Origin: Blastocatellia bacterium
Lineage (GTDB): Bacteria > Acidobacteriota > Blastocatellia > Pyrinomonadales > Pyrinomonadaceae
Length of the DNA: 64,000 nucleotides
Assembly (NCBI GenBank): GCA_003168335.1
Contig: PMSM01000010.1
Coordinates: forward strand, 458,001 to 522,000
Reading direction: 5' to 3'
In this document: positions 44,365 through 52,677 of the stretch, one piece after another
Position numbering within the stretch: position 1 is the first letter of the stretch
Layout of the letters: each line of letters begins with the position of its first letter
The notes under the pieces: generated by a model
Seen by the model: the letters and a program-made list of their open reading frames with translations, nothing else
The model's database searches: none
Told to the model about the DNA's origin: nothing
Translations under genes and position numbers: made by a program

Positions 44365-44817
44365 ATGAACGCTGCTCTCGAGGAAAATCCTTCCACGCTC
44401 TTGCGAGTTATGGTCGTTGTTGCAGCTGTTACCGTGCTCGCATTGGCCGTTAGTTGTGGCTTTCGAAAGAAGCCCTCCAAGGTTGTCGAGGATCTAATTC
44501 GGACAACCGAGCGTGGGGAGATCGACCAGGCTGCGGGCTTTATGTCTCAGGGATTCGTTAGCCGCCGGGGTATCGACACAATCAAGGAAAGCTTTCGTGA
44601 GGCCGCGCTCTGGATAAGGAACGACGGCGGGGTTAAGGCCATCAAGGTCTTGAAGGATGATAGCGTCGGTGACGTAGCCGAGGTCACTGTACAAGTGACG
44701 CGAGGTGGTGGGGATTCGTCAGTCGTTTATTACAAGCTGATCTGGGAGAAGGGTGACTGGAAGATTGATGACGTAGCGAGTGATCCCACATCGCCTGCCC
44801 CTTCCGCTACCCCCTGA
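44365..44817 (+). CDS. Lipoprotein with NTF2-like (DUF4878-type) domain
   Basis: 150 residues. A membrane segment ends in a lipobox-like LAVSC, then FRKKPSKVVEDLIRTTERGEIDQAAGFMSQGFVS and a C-terminal beta sheet KAIKVLKDDSVGDVAEVTVQVTRGGG, YYKLIWEKGDWKIDDV. This layout (helices, then curved sheet ending with W-K-I) is that of DUF4878/NTF2-like lipoproteins. The C-terminus is Pro-rich. Its last 11 bases overlap the 3' end of the convergent IS1-like transposase gene, so an insertion may have trimmed or supplied the tail. Confidence 0.65.
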   Translation: MNAALEENPSTLLRVMVVVAAVTVLALAVSCGFRKKPSKVVEDLIRTTERGEIDQAAGFMSQGFVSRRGIDTIKESFREAALWIRNDGGVKAIKVLKDDSVGDVAEVTVQVTRGGGDSSVVYYKLIWEKGDWKIDDVASDPTSPAPSATP

Positions 44818-45763
44818 GTAAGTCTTTAATGTCCCAGATCGTGTCCGTGATTCCAGCGGCCATCGCGGGAGTACAACGAAGTGATGAGTGGATGCGGCAG
44901 AAGTTGTAATAGGCAAAATAGAGTGCGAGCGCAGATCTGAGATTCTCCCACTTCTTGCTGAAGGTAATAGTCAGACGGGTATAGCGTCGCATGGCAGTGC
45001 GAATGTTTAGGTTCTGGCGTTCGACGTGTGATGTGCAGATGCGTTCAGGATTCGGATTGCCCCACAGGGGGGTTGGTATCGCCTCCTTAATTCTGCTTGG
45101 CGAGTATCTTTGCTGGTCCTCGGGTGCGAGCGGAGTTTGATAAATCTTAACGAGCTGAGCGTAGCTGGAGCGAGTACCCAGGGCGTAGGCAATTGCGGCC
45201 GGATACGGAGGAAAACCGTCGGTCGTGATTTGAATTATGTTGGTTGTTCCATCAAGGGCATCGAAAACCTTCTCTACGAAACTGACCGTGTCGGTTTCTG
45301 TGCGTCTGCCGAGATGCCAGGTGAGAAGTAACTTTGTGTCGCGTTCAAAGGCGGTGAAGCAATAGGCATCGCCGATTCGATCATTATGTAAGTTTCGTCG
45401 AGTTTTTTGTTTTTCTTTCATGAAGCAGAAGGTCCAGATTTCATCGAACTGCAGATCATGACAAAGGACCTTGCGCATTCGGCGGTTCATGAGGTCCTCG
45501 CAGCGCTGGCCAGCGAAGTGGAGTAAAGACTGAATTGTATCCTTGTGGACATCGGTAACTCGCTGGAGTGAGCGAATGGAACTACCTTCAACCAGCCAAT
45601 TCAGTATGTTTAGCGCCTTCTTTTCCGATAGATACATATTGCCGAGTAGCTTTTCGCGATACTCCTGGAAGGTCTTAGAGCATTTGTTACAGCGGTAGCG
45701 CTGATTGCCCTTGCGGTCCTTTCCGAACTTCTTGGCTTTGATCTGACAGTTATGACACGTCAC
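44807..45763 (-). CDS. IS1-like family transposase
   Basis: About 318 residues from the GTG at 45763; the same frame is open to an ATG at 45982, but that extension crosses a hairpin and looks non-coding. N-terminal zinc ribbon (TCHNCQIKAKKFGKDRKGNQRYRCNKC), then a helix-turn-helix-like part (SIRSLQRVTDVHKDTIQSLL), and DDE catalytic residues in LQFDEIWTF, TTDGFPPY and HVERQNLNIR, followed by FYNFCRIH-like YYNFCRIHSSL. Single-frame IS1 relatives are found in several phyla. I find no convincing terminal inverted repeats; the stop lies inside the end of the neighbouring lipoprotein gene. The domain is intact, so activity is possible. Confidence 0.85.
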   Translation of the reverse strand: MTCHNCQIKAKKFGKDRKGNQRYRCNKCSKTFQEYREKLLGNMYLSEKKALNILNWLVEGSSIRSLQRVTDVHKDTIQSLLHFAGQRCEDLMNRRMRKVLCHDLQFDEIWTFCFMKEKQKTRRNLHNDRIGDAYCFTAFERDTKLLLTWHLGRRTETDTVSFVEKVFDALDGTTNIIQITTDGFPPYPAAIAYALGTRSSYAQLVKIYQTPLAPEDQQRYSPSRIKEAIPTPLWGNPNPERICTSHVERQNLNIRTAMRRYTRLTITFSKKWENLRSALALYFAYYNFCRIHSSLRCTPAMAAGITDTIWDIKDLLRG

Positions 45764-45933
45764 AGTGTGAGCCTTGCCTTTCGTACGCGAGGGGCTCACA
45801 ATGACTTTTGCAGAGATCGGATGCGAGCAATCGCGTCTGGTTTTTAAGGGCTCTGACAGTCGGGTCACACCAACTGTTGGAGCCTTTTCGTTTCTTGTTG
45901 CTATCCGCTTTATTTCTGGGGCAGGACAAAAGG

Positions 45934-45959
45934 GGGGAAGGCAGGGGCGCGCCTTCCCC
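45934..45959 (-). terminator. Hairpin terminator after the 46068-46577 gene
   Basis: On the minus strand: GGGGAAGGC-GCGCCCCT-GCCTTCCCC followed by CCTTTTGTCC. It is about 110 bases after the stop of the upstream minus-strand gene. The T-run is short, so efficiency is uncertain. It lies in the gene-free gap 45764-46067, where nothing else is seen. Confidence 0.4.
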
Positions 45960-46067
45960 TCCAGGTTTACGTTGGGGAACATGGTGGTGGCCCACGATTA
46001 TGAACACCGTAATTCGAGCCGTGGCGCATATGCGCGCCTCCTTTCCAATAACGAAGAAAATCAGGAG

Positions 46068-46577
46068 TCAATGTGAGCTTGCAGTTGCGGCTGACTGCGC
46101 GGACTTAACGAGTCGCAATGGCGTGATGGGGTTTTGCCCTGGGGTGGTGATGAAGAACTTCTTTCCTTCTTTTACGACCATACCTTTCTTCCGAAGTTTG
46201 CCGAGAATGGTGGTGAGATAGCTCCGATCGATCTCGGTGCCGTTGGATGACATTAAGCTCATGATTTCGTCGGCATCCAGGCCTGTCTCGCTATGTTCCT
46301 GGAGCAGCCTGATCACTACGTGACTTTTGCCTTCGACCACCTTTTGCGCGCGCTTACTCGGTGAGCTTAGTTCCTTTTTCAGCTCGGAAATTCTCTGATA
46401 GGCACGTTTGACGGCGGGATCGTCGAATCCGGTCTGAAGGTATCGTCGTGCAGCTTGAAATTCGGCTTCGATCTGTTTTTTGGTTTGATCGAGCTTCTTG
46501 TATTGCACAGCGAGTTCGACTATTTGGTGAACCAGAGCCTCGCAGCGCGACGCTATTTCTTGATAAATGCGATCCAT
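46068..46577 (-). CDS. Coiled-coil / winged-helix protein
   Basis: 169 residues, no membrane segment. First half is helical (VHQIVELAVQYKKLDQTKKQIEAEFQAARRYL, then AYQRISELKKELSS) with heptad character; the second half has a winged-helix pattern (VVIRLLQEHSETGLDADEIMSLMSSNGTEIDRSYLTTILGKLRKKGMVVKEGKKFFIT). It is likely a DNA-binding regulator or accessory protein. A GGGGG stretch precedes the ATG by about 9 bases. Divergent from the sigma-like module at 46759; it might control it. Confidence 0.65.
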   Translation of the reverse strand: MDRIYQEIASRCEALVHQIVELAVQYKKLDQTKKQIEAEFQAARRYLQTGFDDPAVKRAYQRISELKKELSSPSKRAQKVVEGKSHVVIRLLQEHSETGLDADEIMSLMSSNGTEIDRSYLTTILGKLRKKGMVVKEGKKFFITTPGQNPITPLRLVKSAQSAATASSH

Positions 46578-46758
46578 TTCACAAACCCCCTAGTCAATTG
46601 AGCCGGAACGATTTACGCGTTGTTGCGTATTTTCCTATTGCCCGTACTCGTGGCGGCTGGTAACTTCACAGCGCGCTTCATATACATAGGGTGGTTCTGC
46701 GAGCAAAAAGTACGAAGGTTTTTTCTTGAGGCGACAAAAGAGTTGATTTAGATGGGAT

Positions 46759-47310
46759 ATGAGCGACTCTCGCAACTTTGATCCGACGGACCCTGGTTTT
46801 TACAAGAGCCAGTTTGCTAAAAGATTGCGAGCCGTCGCTAATGAGTTATTCGAATGGAAGAATTACGGTGATTATTCTCCGGATGATTTAGTCAGTGATA
46901 CGCTTAGGCGGTGCGTTGAAGAGAATTGGTTGGAACGCAACGACATTAGGAACCCGAGAGCGTATACCGTCGGGGCGATGCGCCACATTTTTTATCACAA
47001 GTTGCCAGAGTTAAAGAGATTTGTTTCCGGGAAAGAAGTCGACTTGGCAACCATTGATTTCCCTGACAGATCGGACGATGCCCGAGAGCGCTTAGAAATA
47101 GAATCGATCGTAAAGGCGTTACAGGCATATTTTCCGGATGATAAGCGGATGCGCCTCTTCATTCGGCTTAAGTATGGCGAAGGCCTGAAGCGCCGGCAGA
47201 TTGCCGAGGAAATGGGAATAGAGCCTCGCGAGGTTACAGACTTTGATCGCAGGCGAAAATATCGCCTTCCGGATTCTTTAATATTGAAGTTGTTTGGGAA
47301 AGTGATGTGA
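46759..47310 (+). CDS. ECF-like sigma factor of the accessory island
   Basis: 183 residues. Region 2-like: YSPDDLVSDTLRRCVEENW, then NPRAYTVGAMRHIFYHKLPEL. Region 4-like: FPDDKRMRLFIRLKYGEGLKRRQIAEEMGIEPREVTDFDRRRKYRL. Similarity is moderate, so the assignment is to sigma-70 family, ECF type, without subgroup. It is the first gene of a tight group: its stop overlaps the next start (GTGA), and that gene in turn overlaps the protease gene. No anti-sigma with membrane span is present, unlike the 19406 operon. Confidence 0.75.
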   Translation: MSDSRNFDPTDPGFYKSQFAKRLRAVANELFEWKNYGDYSPDDLVSDTLRRCVEENWLERNDIRNPRAYTVGAMRHIFYHKLPELKRFVSGKEVDLATIDFPDRSDDARERLEIESIVKALQAYFPDDKRMRLFIRLKYGEGLKRRQIAEEMGIEPREVTDFDRRRKYRLPDSLILKLFGKVM

Positions 47311-47768
47311 TCGATCCAGATATGAAGGAGAAAGAAGAATCACTTACCGGGGCTGAGATAGCAAAATTGGCCCGCAGAATTTTCGGCCCGGAGGAAGAAT
47401 GGGACGACGCGGCGGCAGACTTTGTCTTGCGGCTGTACGGTATTAATCCCGGTGATCGGGATGATGAAATTGCTTACGTCATTAAATTGATAATGACGGT
47501 GATCGAAGGGCGAAAAGAGCAAGGGAAAGATATACCTCCGGCACTGTTGACGGTTTTGCAGAAGCTAACGGCTGAGAGAGATAGAGATCCTCGAATCAAA
47601 GAGGCGCAGACTGAAGTAGAAAAGGCTTTGCGAGCTGGTGCTGGCGCAGGTCCAAGAGTGGTTAGGAATCTGCGACGCAAGGAAAACCTTTCGAAAGAGG
47701 ATGAAGAGATCTTAAAGGACCTTGAGGCTAAGCTGCTTTCAACCGTAAAGAGCAAAGACAACAAATGA
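47307..47768 (+). CDS. Acidic helical protein with FGPEEEWDD motif, paralog 1
   Basis: 153 residues from GTG at 47307 (Met at 47322 is an alternative). The first 60 residues contain LTGAEIAKLARRIFGPEEEWDDAAADFVLRLYGINP, nearly repeated in the convergent gene at 48502-48780 (LTGAEIAQLARKLFGPEEEWDDTEADFVLRLFGINP). The rest is charged and helical (KEEQGKDIPPALLTVLQKL; RRKENLSKEDEEILKDLEAK). No known family is recognised. It sits between a sigma-like factor (4-base overlap) and an ImmA/IrrE protease (4-base overlap), so it could be a sigma regulator or a protease substrate. Confidence 0.7.
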   Translation: MIDPDMKEKEESLTGAEIAKLARRIFGPEEEWDDAAADFVLRLYGINPGDRDDEIAYVIKLIMTVIEGRKEQGKDIPPALLTVLQKLTAERDRDPRIKEAQTEVEKALRAGAGAGPRVVRNLRRKENLSKEDEEILKDLEAKLLSTVKSKDNK

Positions 47769-48508
47769 GTCTCAGCCCCGAATATTATGCTAAGGCGCTG
47801 CTGCGCACACTCAATATTCAGCAGCCGGTTTTATTAGAGGAGGTGGCTGGGAGGATCGGTCTGCAAATTGACGAGGTCAACTCGAGTGGATTCGATGGCG
47901 CGTTGCTACGGATAGCCGGGCGGCCTGACGGAATCATTGGCGTGCGAAAAACTATTCGTGAGAAGGAGCGTAAGAGATTCACGATCGCTCATGAGATCGG
48001 ACACTACGTGTTACCAGGCCATGATGCGGAGAATCCGTATTGTGACGCAGACGATCTTGTGGCGATTGGAAAAGAGGCGGAGAAGTTTGAACGAGCGGCA
48101 AACAAATTCGCGGCGGAGTTCTTGTTGCCTTCTCAGGCCGTGAGACGAATTGTGCGTAGATTAGGAATCTCTTTTGGGACAATCAGGTTTGTCGGCAAGC
48201 AGTTTGAAGTGTCGATTACGGCGGCCGCAGTTCAATGTGTCAAAGTAGCTGATAACGGTATGTTGGTGATGAGTAAGCGAGGAAGAGTTAAGTCGTTCGA
48301 GAAGGGCCAAAACTTTGGCGGTTATGTTGAAATGGGCGAGCTTCCGGCGGGTAGTTTGGCTGCGCAGTTAGGCAGCAAACAGCGCGAGAAAAGGGGCACG
48401 GTAAATGCGAGCGTTTGGCTTGGTCCCGGCTATGAGGAGTATCGAATGACGGAACACTCGATTTGGATGCCGAAGTATGAGCGCATTTTGACGTTACTCG
48501 TTCACTGA
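47765..48508 (+). CDS. ImmA/IrrE family metallo-endopeptidase
   Basis: 247 residues. Zinc-protease signature HEIGH (about 76-80) inside RFTIAHEIGHYVLPGH, with the third ligand region ERAANKFAAEFLLPSQAV about 35 residues on. A C-terminal extension from about 165 is beta-rich (GMLVMSKRGRVKSFEKG; NASVWLGPGYEEYRMTEHSIWM). ImmA/IrrE proteases cleave repressors or anti-factors, as in ICEBs1 and Deinococcus DNA-damage control. The ATG overlaps the stop of the upstream gene (ATGA). The usual XRE partner is replaced here by a sigma-like factor and the FGPEEEWDD protein. Its 3' end overlaps the convergent paralog gene by 7 bases. Confidence 0.88.
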   Translation: MSLSPEYYAKALLRTLNIQQPVLLEEVAGRIGLQIDEVNSSGFDGALLRIAGRPDGIIGVRKTIREKERKRFTIAHEIGHYVLPGHDAENPYCDADDLVAIGKEAEKFERAANKFAAEFLLPSQAVRRIVRRLGISFGTIRFVGKQFEVSITAAAVQCVKVADNGMLVMSKRGRVKSFEKGQNFGGYVEMGELPAGSLAAQLGSKQREKRGTVNASVWLGPGYEEYRMTEHSIWMPKYERILTLLVH

Positions 48509-48780
48509 TCTGTGCGTTTTTCCTCGAACTTTGCCAGTAGAGCGAGGAGAGATTGGGGGATTTCTTTGCTATTGTCGCGCATTCTTTGGATTACCCGTTT
48601 CAGAAGATTTATGGGGTAAGCGTTTTCATCTTCACTATCGGGGTTGATTCCAAAGAGCCTAAGTACGAAATCGGCCTCGGTGTCGTCCCATTCCTCTTCT
48701 GGACCAAATAGCTTTCTGGCAAGTTGCGCGATTTCTGCGCCGGTGAGCTGCTCCCGATCGTGAGACTCATTTTGTGACAT
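48502..48780 (-). CDS. FGPEEEWDD protein, paralog 2
   Basis: 92 residues. LTGAEIAQLARKLFGPEEEWDDTEADFVLRLFGINP aligns with the N-terminal part of the protein at 47307-47768; the C-terminus is shorter (NLLKRVIQRMRDNSKEIPQSLLALLAKF, similar to the IPPALLTVLQKL stretch of paralog 1). It is convergent with, and overlaps by 7 bases, the ImmA/IrrE gene. Two paralogs flanking the protease in opposite orientation suggest a functional set rather than chance. Function unknown. Confidence 0.7.
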   Translation of the reverse strand: MSQNESHDREQLTGAEIAQLARKLFGPEEEWDDTEADFVLRLFGINPDSEDENAYPINLLKRVIQRMRDNSKEIPQSLLALLAKFEEKRTDQ

Positions 48781-48924
48781 TGCAGACTCTAACCTCCGAT
48801 GAATTTACGTTTCGCTTGCCACCTTTTCCACTGGCCGGCCGAAGGTGACGACGTTAATTCGCCTCTCTGTTTTTCTGGGATCGCCGAGAGGCGGTGAGAT
48901 GCTGGTCAATGGAGTTAACACCTT

Positions 48925-50622
48925 ATGAGCAGTGACGATGGGATCTTGCGTCTAATCGAGGTCTATGTGCCTGAGGCGGATACGTGTGCGTTTCATCTTG
49001 ATGAATCAGGCGCGCGCATTCTTGATTTCGTTAACGACGCTTCAGAAGCGGAGTGTGATCGTTATCTAAATGCTGCGCTAGATGTGAAAGTCATTCCTTA
49101 TGGTGGTTTGCTGTACGTGTGCCATGCGTTTGAATCAGGCTCCTGGAACGACGCTCCAGTTAACTACTACTCTGATGAAGTGCTGTATCAGAACTTGATT
49201 GATTCTCAACCTAAGCAACTCGCCCTAACGATTGAGGTCATCGACCTTGCCAAGAAAAATCGCATCGCTTGTCGAGAAGCCCGGTTAAACGAGGAAATGA
49301 CGGCGACGCTTCTCCGTGTGTTGCAAGCTCAAAGGAAACGTGGACTCGATGAGCTAATGGCAATTGAAAGTTTGGGAGAGCCGGGAGAGATGCTTCATTT
49401 GATCTCGCAGCCAGGCATACCCGAGATTCAAGAGATCAAGGTCGACTCGGACGCGAGAACCGTCCAAGTGCGGGCTGACATGACTCCTCCTAGAGAGAAG
49501 AATGAGCCCCGAGCCCGTTGGATTCTCAGAAGTCTGGAGCGATTTCCAACCGTTGATTTCCGCCTTTATTCAGAGATGGCGGCTTTCACAATCGCAGTAG
49601 GAGAAAAACCCGAATGGCGACATTGCTTCTTTCCAGTGGGCGAGGTTATTGCTACTGAGCTGGAACGGACTGAAGACCAGTTGCGGCAACAGCTAATTGA
49701 ATTAGGGGCAGACCCTGATGAGAACGAAGATTATATTCAAGAAACAATTGACGGTTTTGGAGATCAGACGTACGCGTTTACAAATTTCGCGGTGGTGCTT
49801 AATTGGCATCCATCACAGGGCGTTTATAGGTTTGATCAAGGAATACTAAAGAACCTGTATCTCACAACGCTGCCGATACATCTGGATCCGACGATTCTCA
49901 CAAGACTGCCCGAGTATTGCGTCTATGTAGAGACACCCGGCCTCGCTACAGAAAACGGGGAGTGCCTGCATGGATTCTTCGCGATGATTGAAAGTCTAGC
50001 TTGGGATGATTCCGACAATTCCGAATATTTGAGCTATTGCTATCTTAGTTTGGATCATGGGCCTCCGGACCGTCTGGGCACGTCTCGGGTTCTTAGACTC
50101 AATCTAAGCAAACCAACGTTGAAGGATGCAGTCGAAACGTTGTCAGAGATAGATCCAGACAGCGGCCTTTGGCGGTCTCGGCTGGACCTACAGGCTTGGA
50201 TAACTCCATTACTTTCTCAACTCTTGTACATTTGCAGCACTGAACCTGAAATACGATCCGGTTCTGACCCACAACGGCAGCCGACACGTCCGATACCGAA
50301 GAAAACCAGGAAGGGATACAAGCTCTTTCCGCCGACGTCAGCTACGGTATGGGAATGTGGTTGGAGAACCGGTGCCGCAATTCGTTTCGACAGAAGTCGA
50401 CAAGAAGCGCTACAGAGCGCGATGGGTGAGGGCAGACGTTCTCCGAGGGGTCATGTGCGACGTGCTCATTGGCATGTATTCTACGCGGGGCCAAAAGATT
50501 CGCAGACACGCGAGATCAGATTGCATTGGCTTTCGATGATCAATGTGAACTTGAATATGAAGAGTGATCGGCCAACGGTTATTCGACCTGTCAAGCAAGA
50601 CTCGGTTATTAACCCAAGTTGA
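48925..50622 (+). CDS. Large protein with AcrVA2-like C-terminus
   Basis: 565 residues, no membrane span. The N-terminal 300 residues are alpha/beta without a motif I recognise. The end contains KLFPPTSATVWECGWRTGAAIRFDR, then PRGHVRRAHWHVFYAGPKDS and a closing LHWLSMINVNL...RPTVIRPV. From memory, this resembles the C-terminal region of proteins annotated as AcrVA2 family, an inhibitor of Cas12a first found in Moraxella. The viral version is much shorter, and the chromosomal relatives may do something else. GC content is low as elsewhere in the island. No CRISPR-Cas locus is in the window. Confidence 0.6.
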   Translation: MSSDDGILRLIEVYVPEADTCAFHLDESGARILDFVNDASEAECDRYLNAALDVKVIPYGGLLYVCHAFESGSWNDAPVNYYSDEVLYQNLIDSQPKQLALTIEVIDLAKKNRIACREARLNEEMTATLLRVLQAQRKRGLDELMAIESLGEPGEMLHLISQPGIPEIQEIKVDSDARTVQVRADMTPPREKNEPRARWILRSLERFPTVDFRLYSEMAAFTIAVGEKPEWRHCFFPVGEVIATELERTEDQLRQQLIELGADPDENEDYIQETIDGFGDQTYAFTNFAVVLNWHPSQGVYRFDQGILKNLYLTTLPIHLDPTILTRLPEYCVYVETPGLATENGECLHGFFAMIESLAWDDSDNSEYLSYCYLSLDHGPPDRLGTSRVLRLNLSKPTLKDAVETLSEIDPDSGLWRSRLDLQAWITPLLSQLLYICSTEPEIRSGSDPQRQPTRPIPKKTRKGYKLFPPTSATVWECGWRTGAAIRFDRSRQEALQSAMGEGRRSPRGHVRRAHWHVFYAGPKDSQTREIRLHWLSMINVNLNMKSDRPTVIRPVKQDSVINPS

Positions 50623-50782
50623 TAGGAAGTTTTTGATTTCTCACAAACGGAATGGTTACGGCTACAGGAAGAATTGGTTTTCCCGTGGTTCTTAGCGGTT
50701 GAGATCACCAAATTTCAGATATTATAGCTCTCATTTGTGAGATCTCTACTAGTTCGCCTCTCGCGTTCTCGATTGTTAACAC

Positions 50783-51253
50783 ATGCACCCCAAGAACGAA
50801 CAATATCCGGATGCGCAGTCCCAACCGTGGAACTACCGCTTTGAAATGGTAAACACTGCCGTGGACGTTCTCAGTCGGTTCTCCAATGAACTGAGCGGAT
50901 GCACGCCGCCTGACATTCCAGCGAATCTCCCTAACGTCAGTGGCTGGACTATGAGATTCGATGGCTTGGGCGAATATGGCAGTCATGTCCCAACATCTCG
51001 CCTGCAATCGCTCGCGAAACATCTCAATGCCCCGATCAAAGATATTCGGGCGTATATTGATCGTTGGGAACAGCTTGTGTCGAAGATCGACCCGCTTCTG
51101 CGAACGTTTGAAATTATGCCTGGCGACGAGGACACCCTTGATTGCGTGCGTGTTCTTCTGGATCGGACTATATATGCGCAAGAACTTGTTGTCGGTCAGT
51201 TGAATGATCGCCAAGAACGCGGCGAACAAATCGTTGCACCGCAGTGCGGATAG
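50783..51253 (+). CDS. Hypothetical protein
   Basis: 156 residues, soluble, helical (NTAVDVLSRFSNELSG; LQSLAKHLNAPIKDIRAYIDRWEQLVSKIDPLLRTFEIM). No family recognised. A long minus-strand frame overlaps it almost completely, but the plus frame has better amino-acid composition. There is no obvious ribosome site before the ATG. It lies 160 bases after the 565-residue gene, same strand. Confidence 0.45.
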   Translation: MHPKNEQYPDAQSQPWNYRFEMVNTAVDVLSRFSNELSGCTPPDIPANLPNVSGWTMRFDGLGEYGSHVPTSRLQSLAKHLNAPIKDIRAYIDRWEQLVSKIDPLLRTFEIMPGDEDTLDCVRVLLDRTIYAQELVVGQLNDRQERGEQIVAPQCG

Positions 51254-51363
51254 CCTTTTTCTCAAGTTGCTTCGTGCGGCCAGGGTTGAATGTAATCGCG
51301 CGCCCGGTCAACTTAGGGGGCGCTTGTGTGCTCCTATGCTTAAGTGTTTAGTCAGGAGATCCT

Positions 51364-51681
51364 ATGACGGTCAAACTAACCCTTGATGCGATTGAACGAA
51401 TGGTAAAGGCTTGCGAGAGTTCGTCGGAAACTAAGCGTCTTCAAATCTACGCAACTACCAAAGTTCTTACTGACGAACTGGCGGAGTACGCCGAATCTCA
51501 CGGTTTGCCACACGGCTACATTCGCGAAAAAATCGTCGACCTATTGTCGGCTTGTCGAGGACTCGCTTATCTTGAAGACCGAGGTAGTCGTGACGACAGT
51601 TGGTACACAGTGCAGGCGTACGGAGCGCTACAAAGCCTTTCATCGCCACTTTGCTTCAACGTCAGATCGTCCTCCGCTTAA
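51364..51681 (+). CDS. Hypothetical small protein
   Basis: 105 residues. Good AGGAG at 7 bases from the ATG. Helical N-terminus (LDAIERMVKACESSSETKRLQIYATTKVLTDELAEYAE), then HGYIREKIVDLLSACRGLAYL. The C-terminus is Ser-rich. No family recognised. Confidence 0.5.
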   Translation: MTVKLTLDAIERMVKACESSSETKRLQIYATTKVLTDELAEYAESHGLPHGYIREKIVDLLSACRGLAYLEDRGSRDDSWYTVQAYGALQSLSSPLCFNVRSSSA

Positions 51682-51741
51682 CTGCCGACGCGCGCCAACC
51701 AATTTCTTGGAGGCGAGCCGTGATAGCGTGTTCCGCACTCG

Positions 51742-52374
51742 GTGAACGAGCTTCAGATGGCAAATCCAAAGCTTACTTTAGTACGCCAGCAACCTGAGAC
51801 GTCCATCATTGCCCTTTCCTGGCTTGAACCTGACAAACCACCCCACGACAGTTTCTCCAAAATTGAGGACCCCTTCCTCTTTTTAAGGGTGATGGCAGTT
51901 CCAGAGGAAGGGGACCCACTGTCATTTGAGCTGCCTTGCCCAGAGCCTGCTACTCCCGTAATTATTCCAGTGCCGACGACCACTGCTCATGCATACGTCT
52001 TGTCGGTTGATCACACCACGCCTATCGAAAATGAAGCCGCATATCTGGTCACAATCAAGCGTCATGCTCGTTTTGGGATGAATTGGCGAGAGCTTGGGTT
52101 TTGTATAGGCGCTGAGATGGTTGGTTTCAATCAGTTCGTTGGGAGAGTTGAAGGTCGACTAGCGGGACTTTTACCTTGCGCGGAACTTGCAATGCTAAAC
52201 GTCCCTTCGCTAACGGAGTTTTATTCGCAAGAACTCGAAAAGGCACTGAAGCAGGATCCGAACCAAGAAGTGGACGAAAATGAATTGCGTCATTTCTTGG
52301 AAGACGGGCCGGCTGTTTGGATTCCTTGGTCGACTTTGAGGATGAAGCAAACGGGATTGGCCAACTTGCTTTGA
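51742..52374 (+). CDS. Hypothetical protein
   Basis: 210 residues if the GTG at 51742 is used, 205 from the ATG at 51757. Soluble, mixed alpha/beta, with Pro-rich parts (PLSFELPCPEPATPVIIPVP) and a helical end (LTEFYSQELEKALKQDPNQEVDENELRHFLED). Ends WSTLRMKQTGLANLL. No family recognised. Same strand as its neighbours, with A/T-rich codons. Confidence 0.5.
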   Translation: MNELQMANPKLTLVRQQPETSIIALSWLEPDKPPHDSFSKIEDPFLFLRVMAVPEEGDPLSFELPCPEPATPVIIPVPTTTAHAYVLSVDHTTPIENEAAYLVTIKRHARFGMNWRELGFCIGAEMVGFNQFVGRVEGRLAGLLPCAELAMLNVPSLTEFYSQELEKALKQDPNQEVDENELRHFLEDGPAVWIPWSTLRMKQTGLANLL

Positions 52375-52437
52375 AAAAGGCCTTGCCTGTGAAGTGCTTG
52401 GCTCAAAAAGCCACAATGTTGTGTTCCGATGATCATC

Positions 52438-52677
52438 TCACACACCGGAGGGCCAGTTTTCGGGCATAAGCTCTATTATCACGCGGTCAATGTATCGTTG
52501 GCCTGTATACGACTCCTGGTGTTGTCTAACAATCCTCAAGCGACCATTGCTTTCGTATTGTCTTAAGGACGAAATTGTCCCTTTGAAAGCCTCCAAGTCT
52601 TGCCCTCCACGAGGCCCAATTGTCATTTGACCACCGCCGCGCTGCGCGAACTGATCCAGCTCTTGTTCTAGTGTCAT
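52438..52677 (-). CDS. Hypothetical small protein
   Basis: 79 residues from the ATG at 52677, which has AGAGG at a good distance; the frame is open further up to 52755 only through a TTG. Sequence: MTLEQELDQFAQRGGGQMTI then charged helical part ending VIIELMPENWPSGV. It is the only minus-strand frame in this part of the island that has a ribosome site. Function unknown. Confidence 0.45.
   Translation of the reverse strand: MTLEQELDQFAQRGGGQMTIGPRGGQDLEAFKGTISSLRQYESNGRLRIVRQHQESYTGQRYIDRVIIELMPENWPSGV

Noticed and set aside
45764-45982. N-terminal extension of the IS1-like transposase
   Set aside because: The extension crosses a strong hairpin and is Pro/Arg-rich without similarity to the family; the zinc ribbon starts at the GTG at 45763.
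50705-51265. 186-residue minus-strand open frame
   Set aside because: It mirrors the plus-strand gene at 50783-51253; its composition (many Arg, Ile, His) is less protein-like and it has no ribosome site. Some doubt remains.
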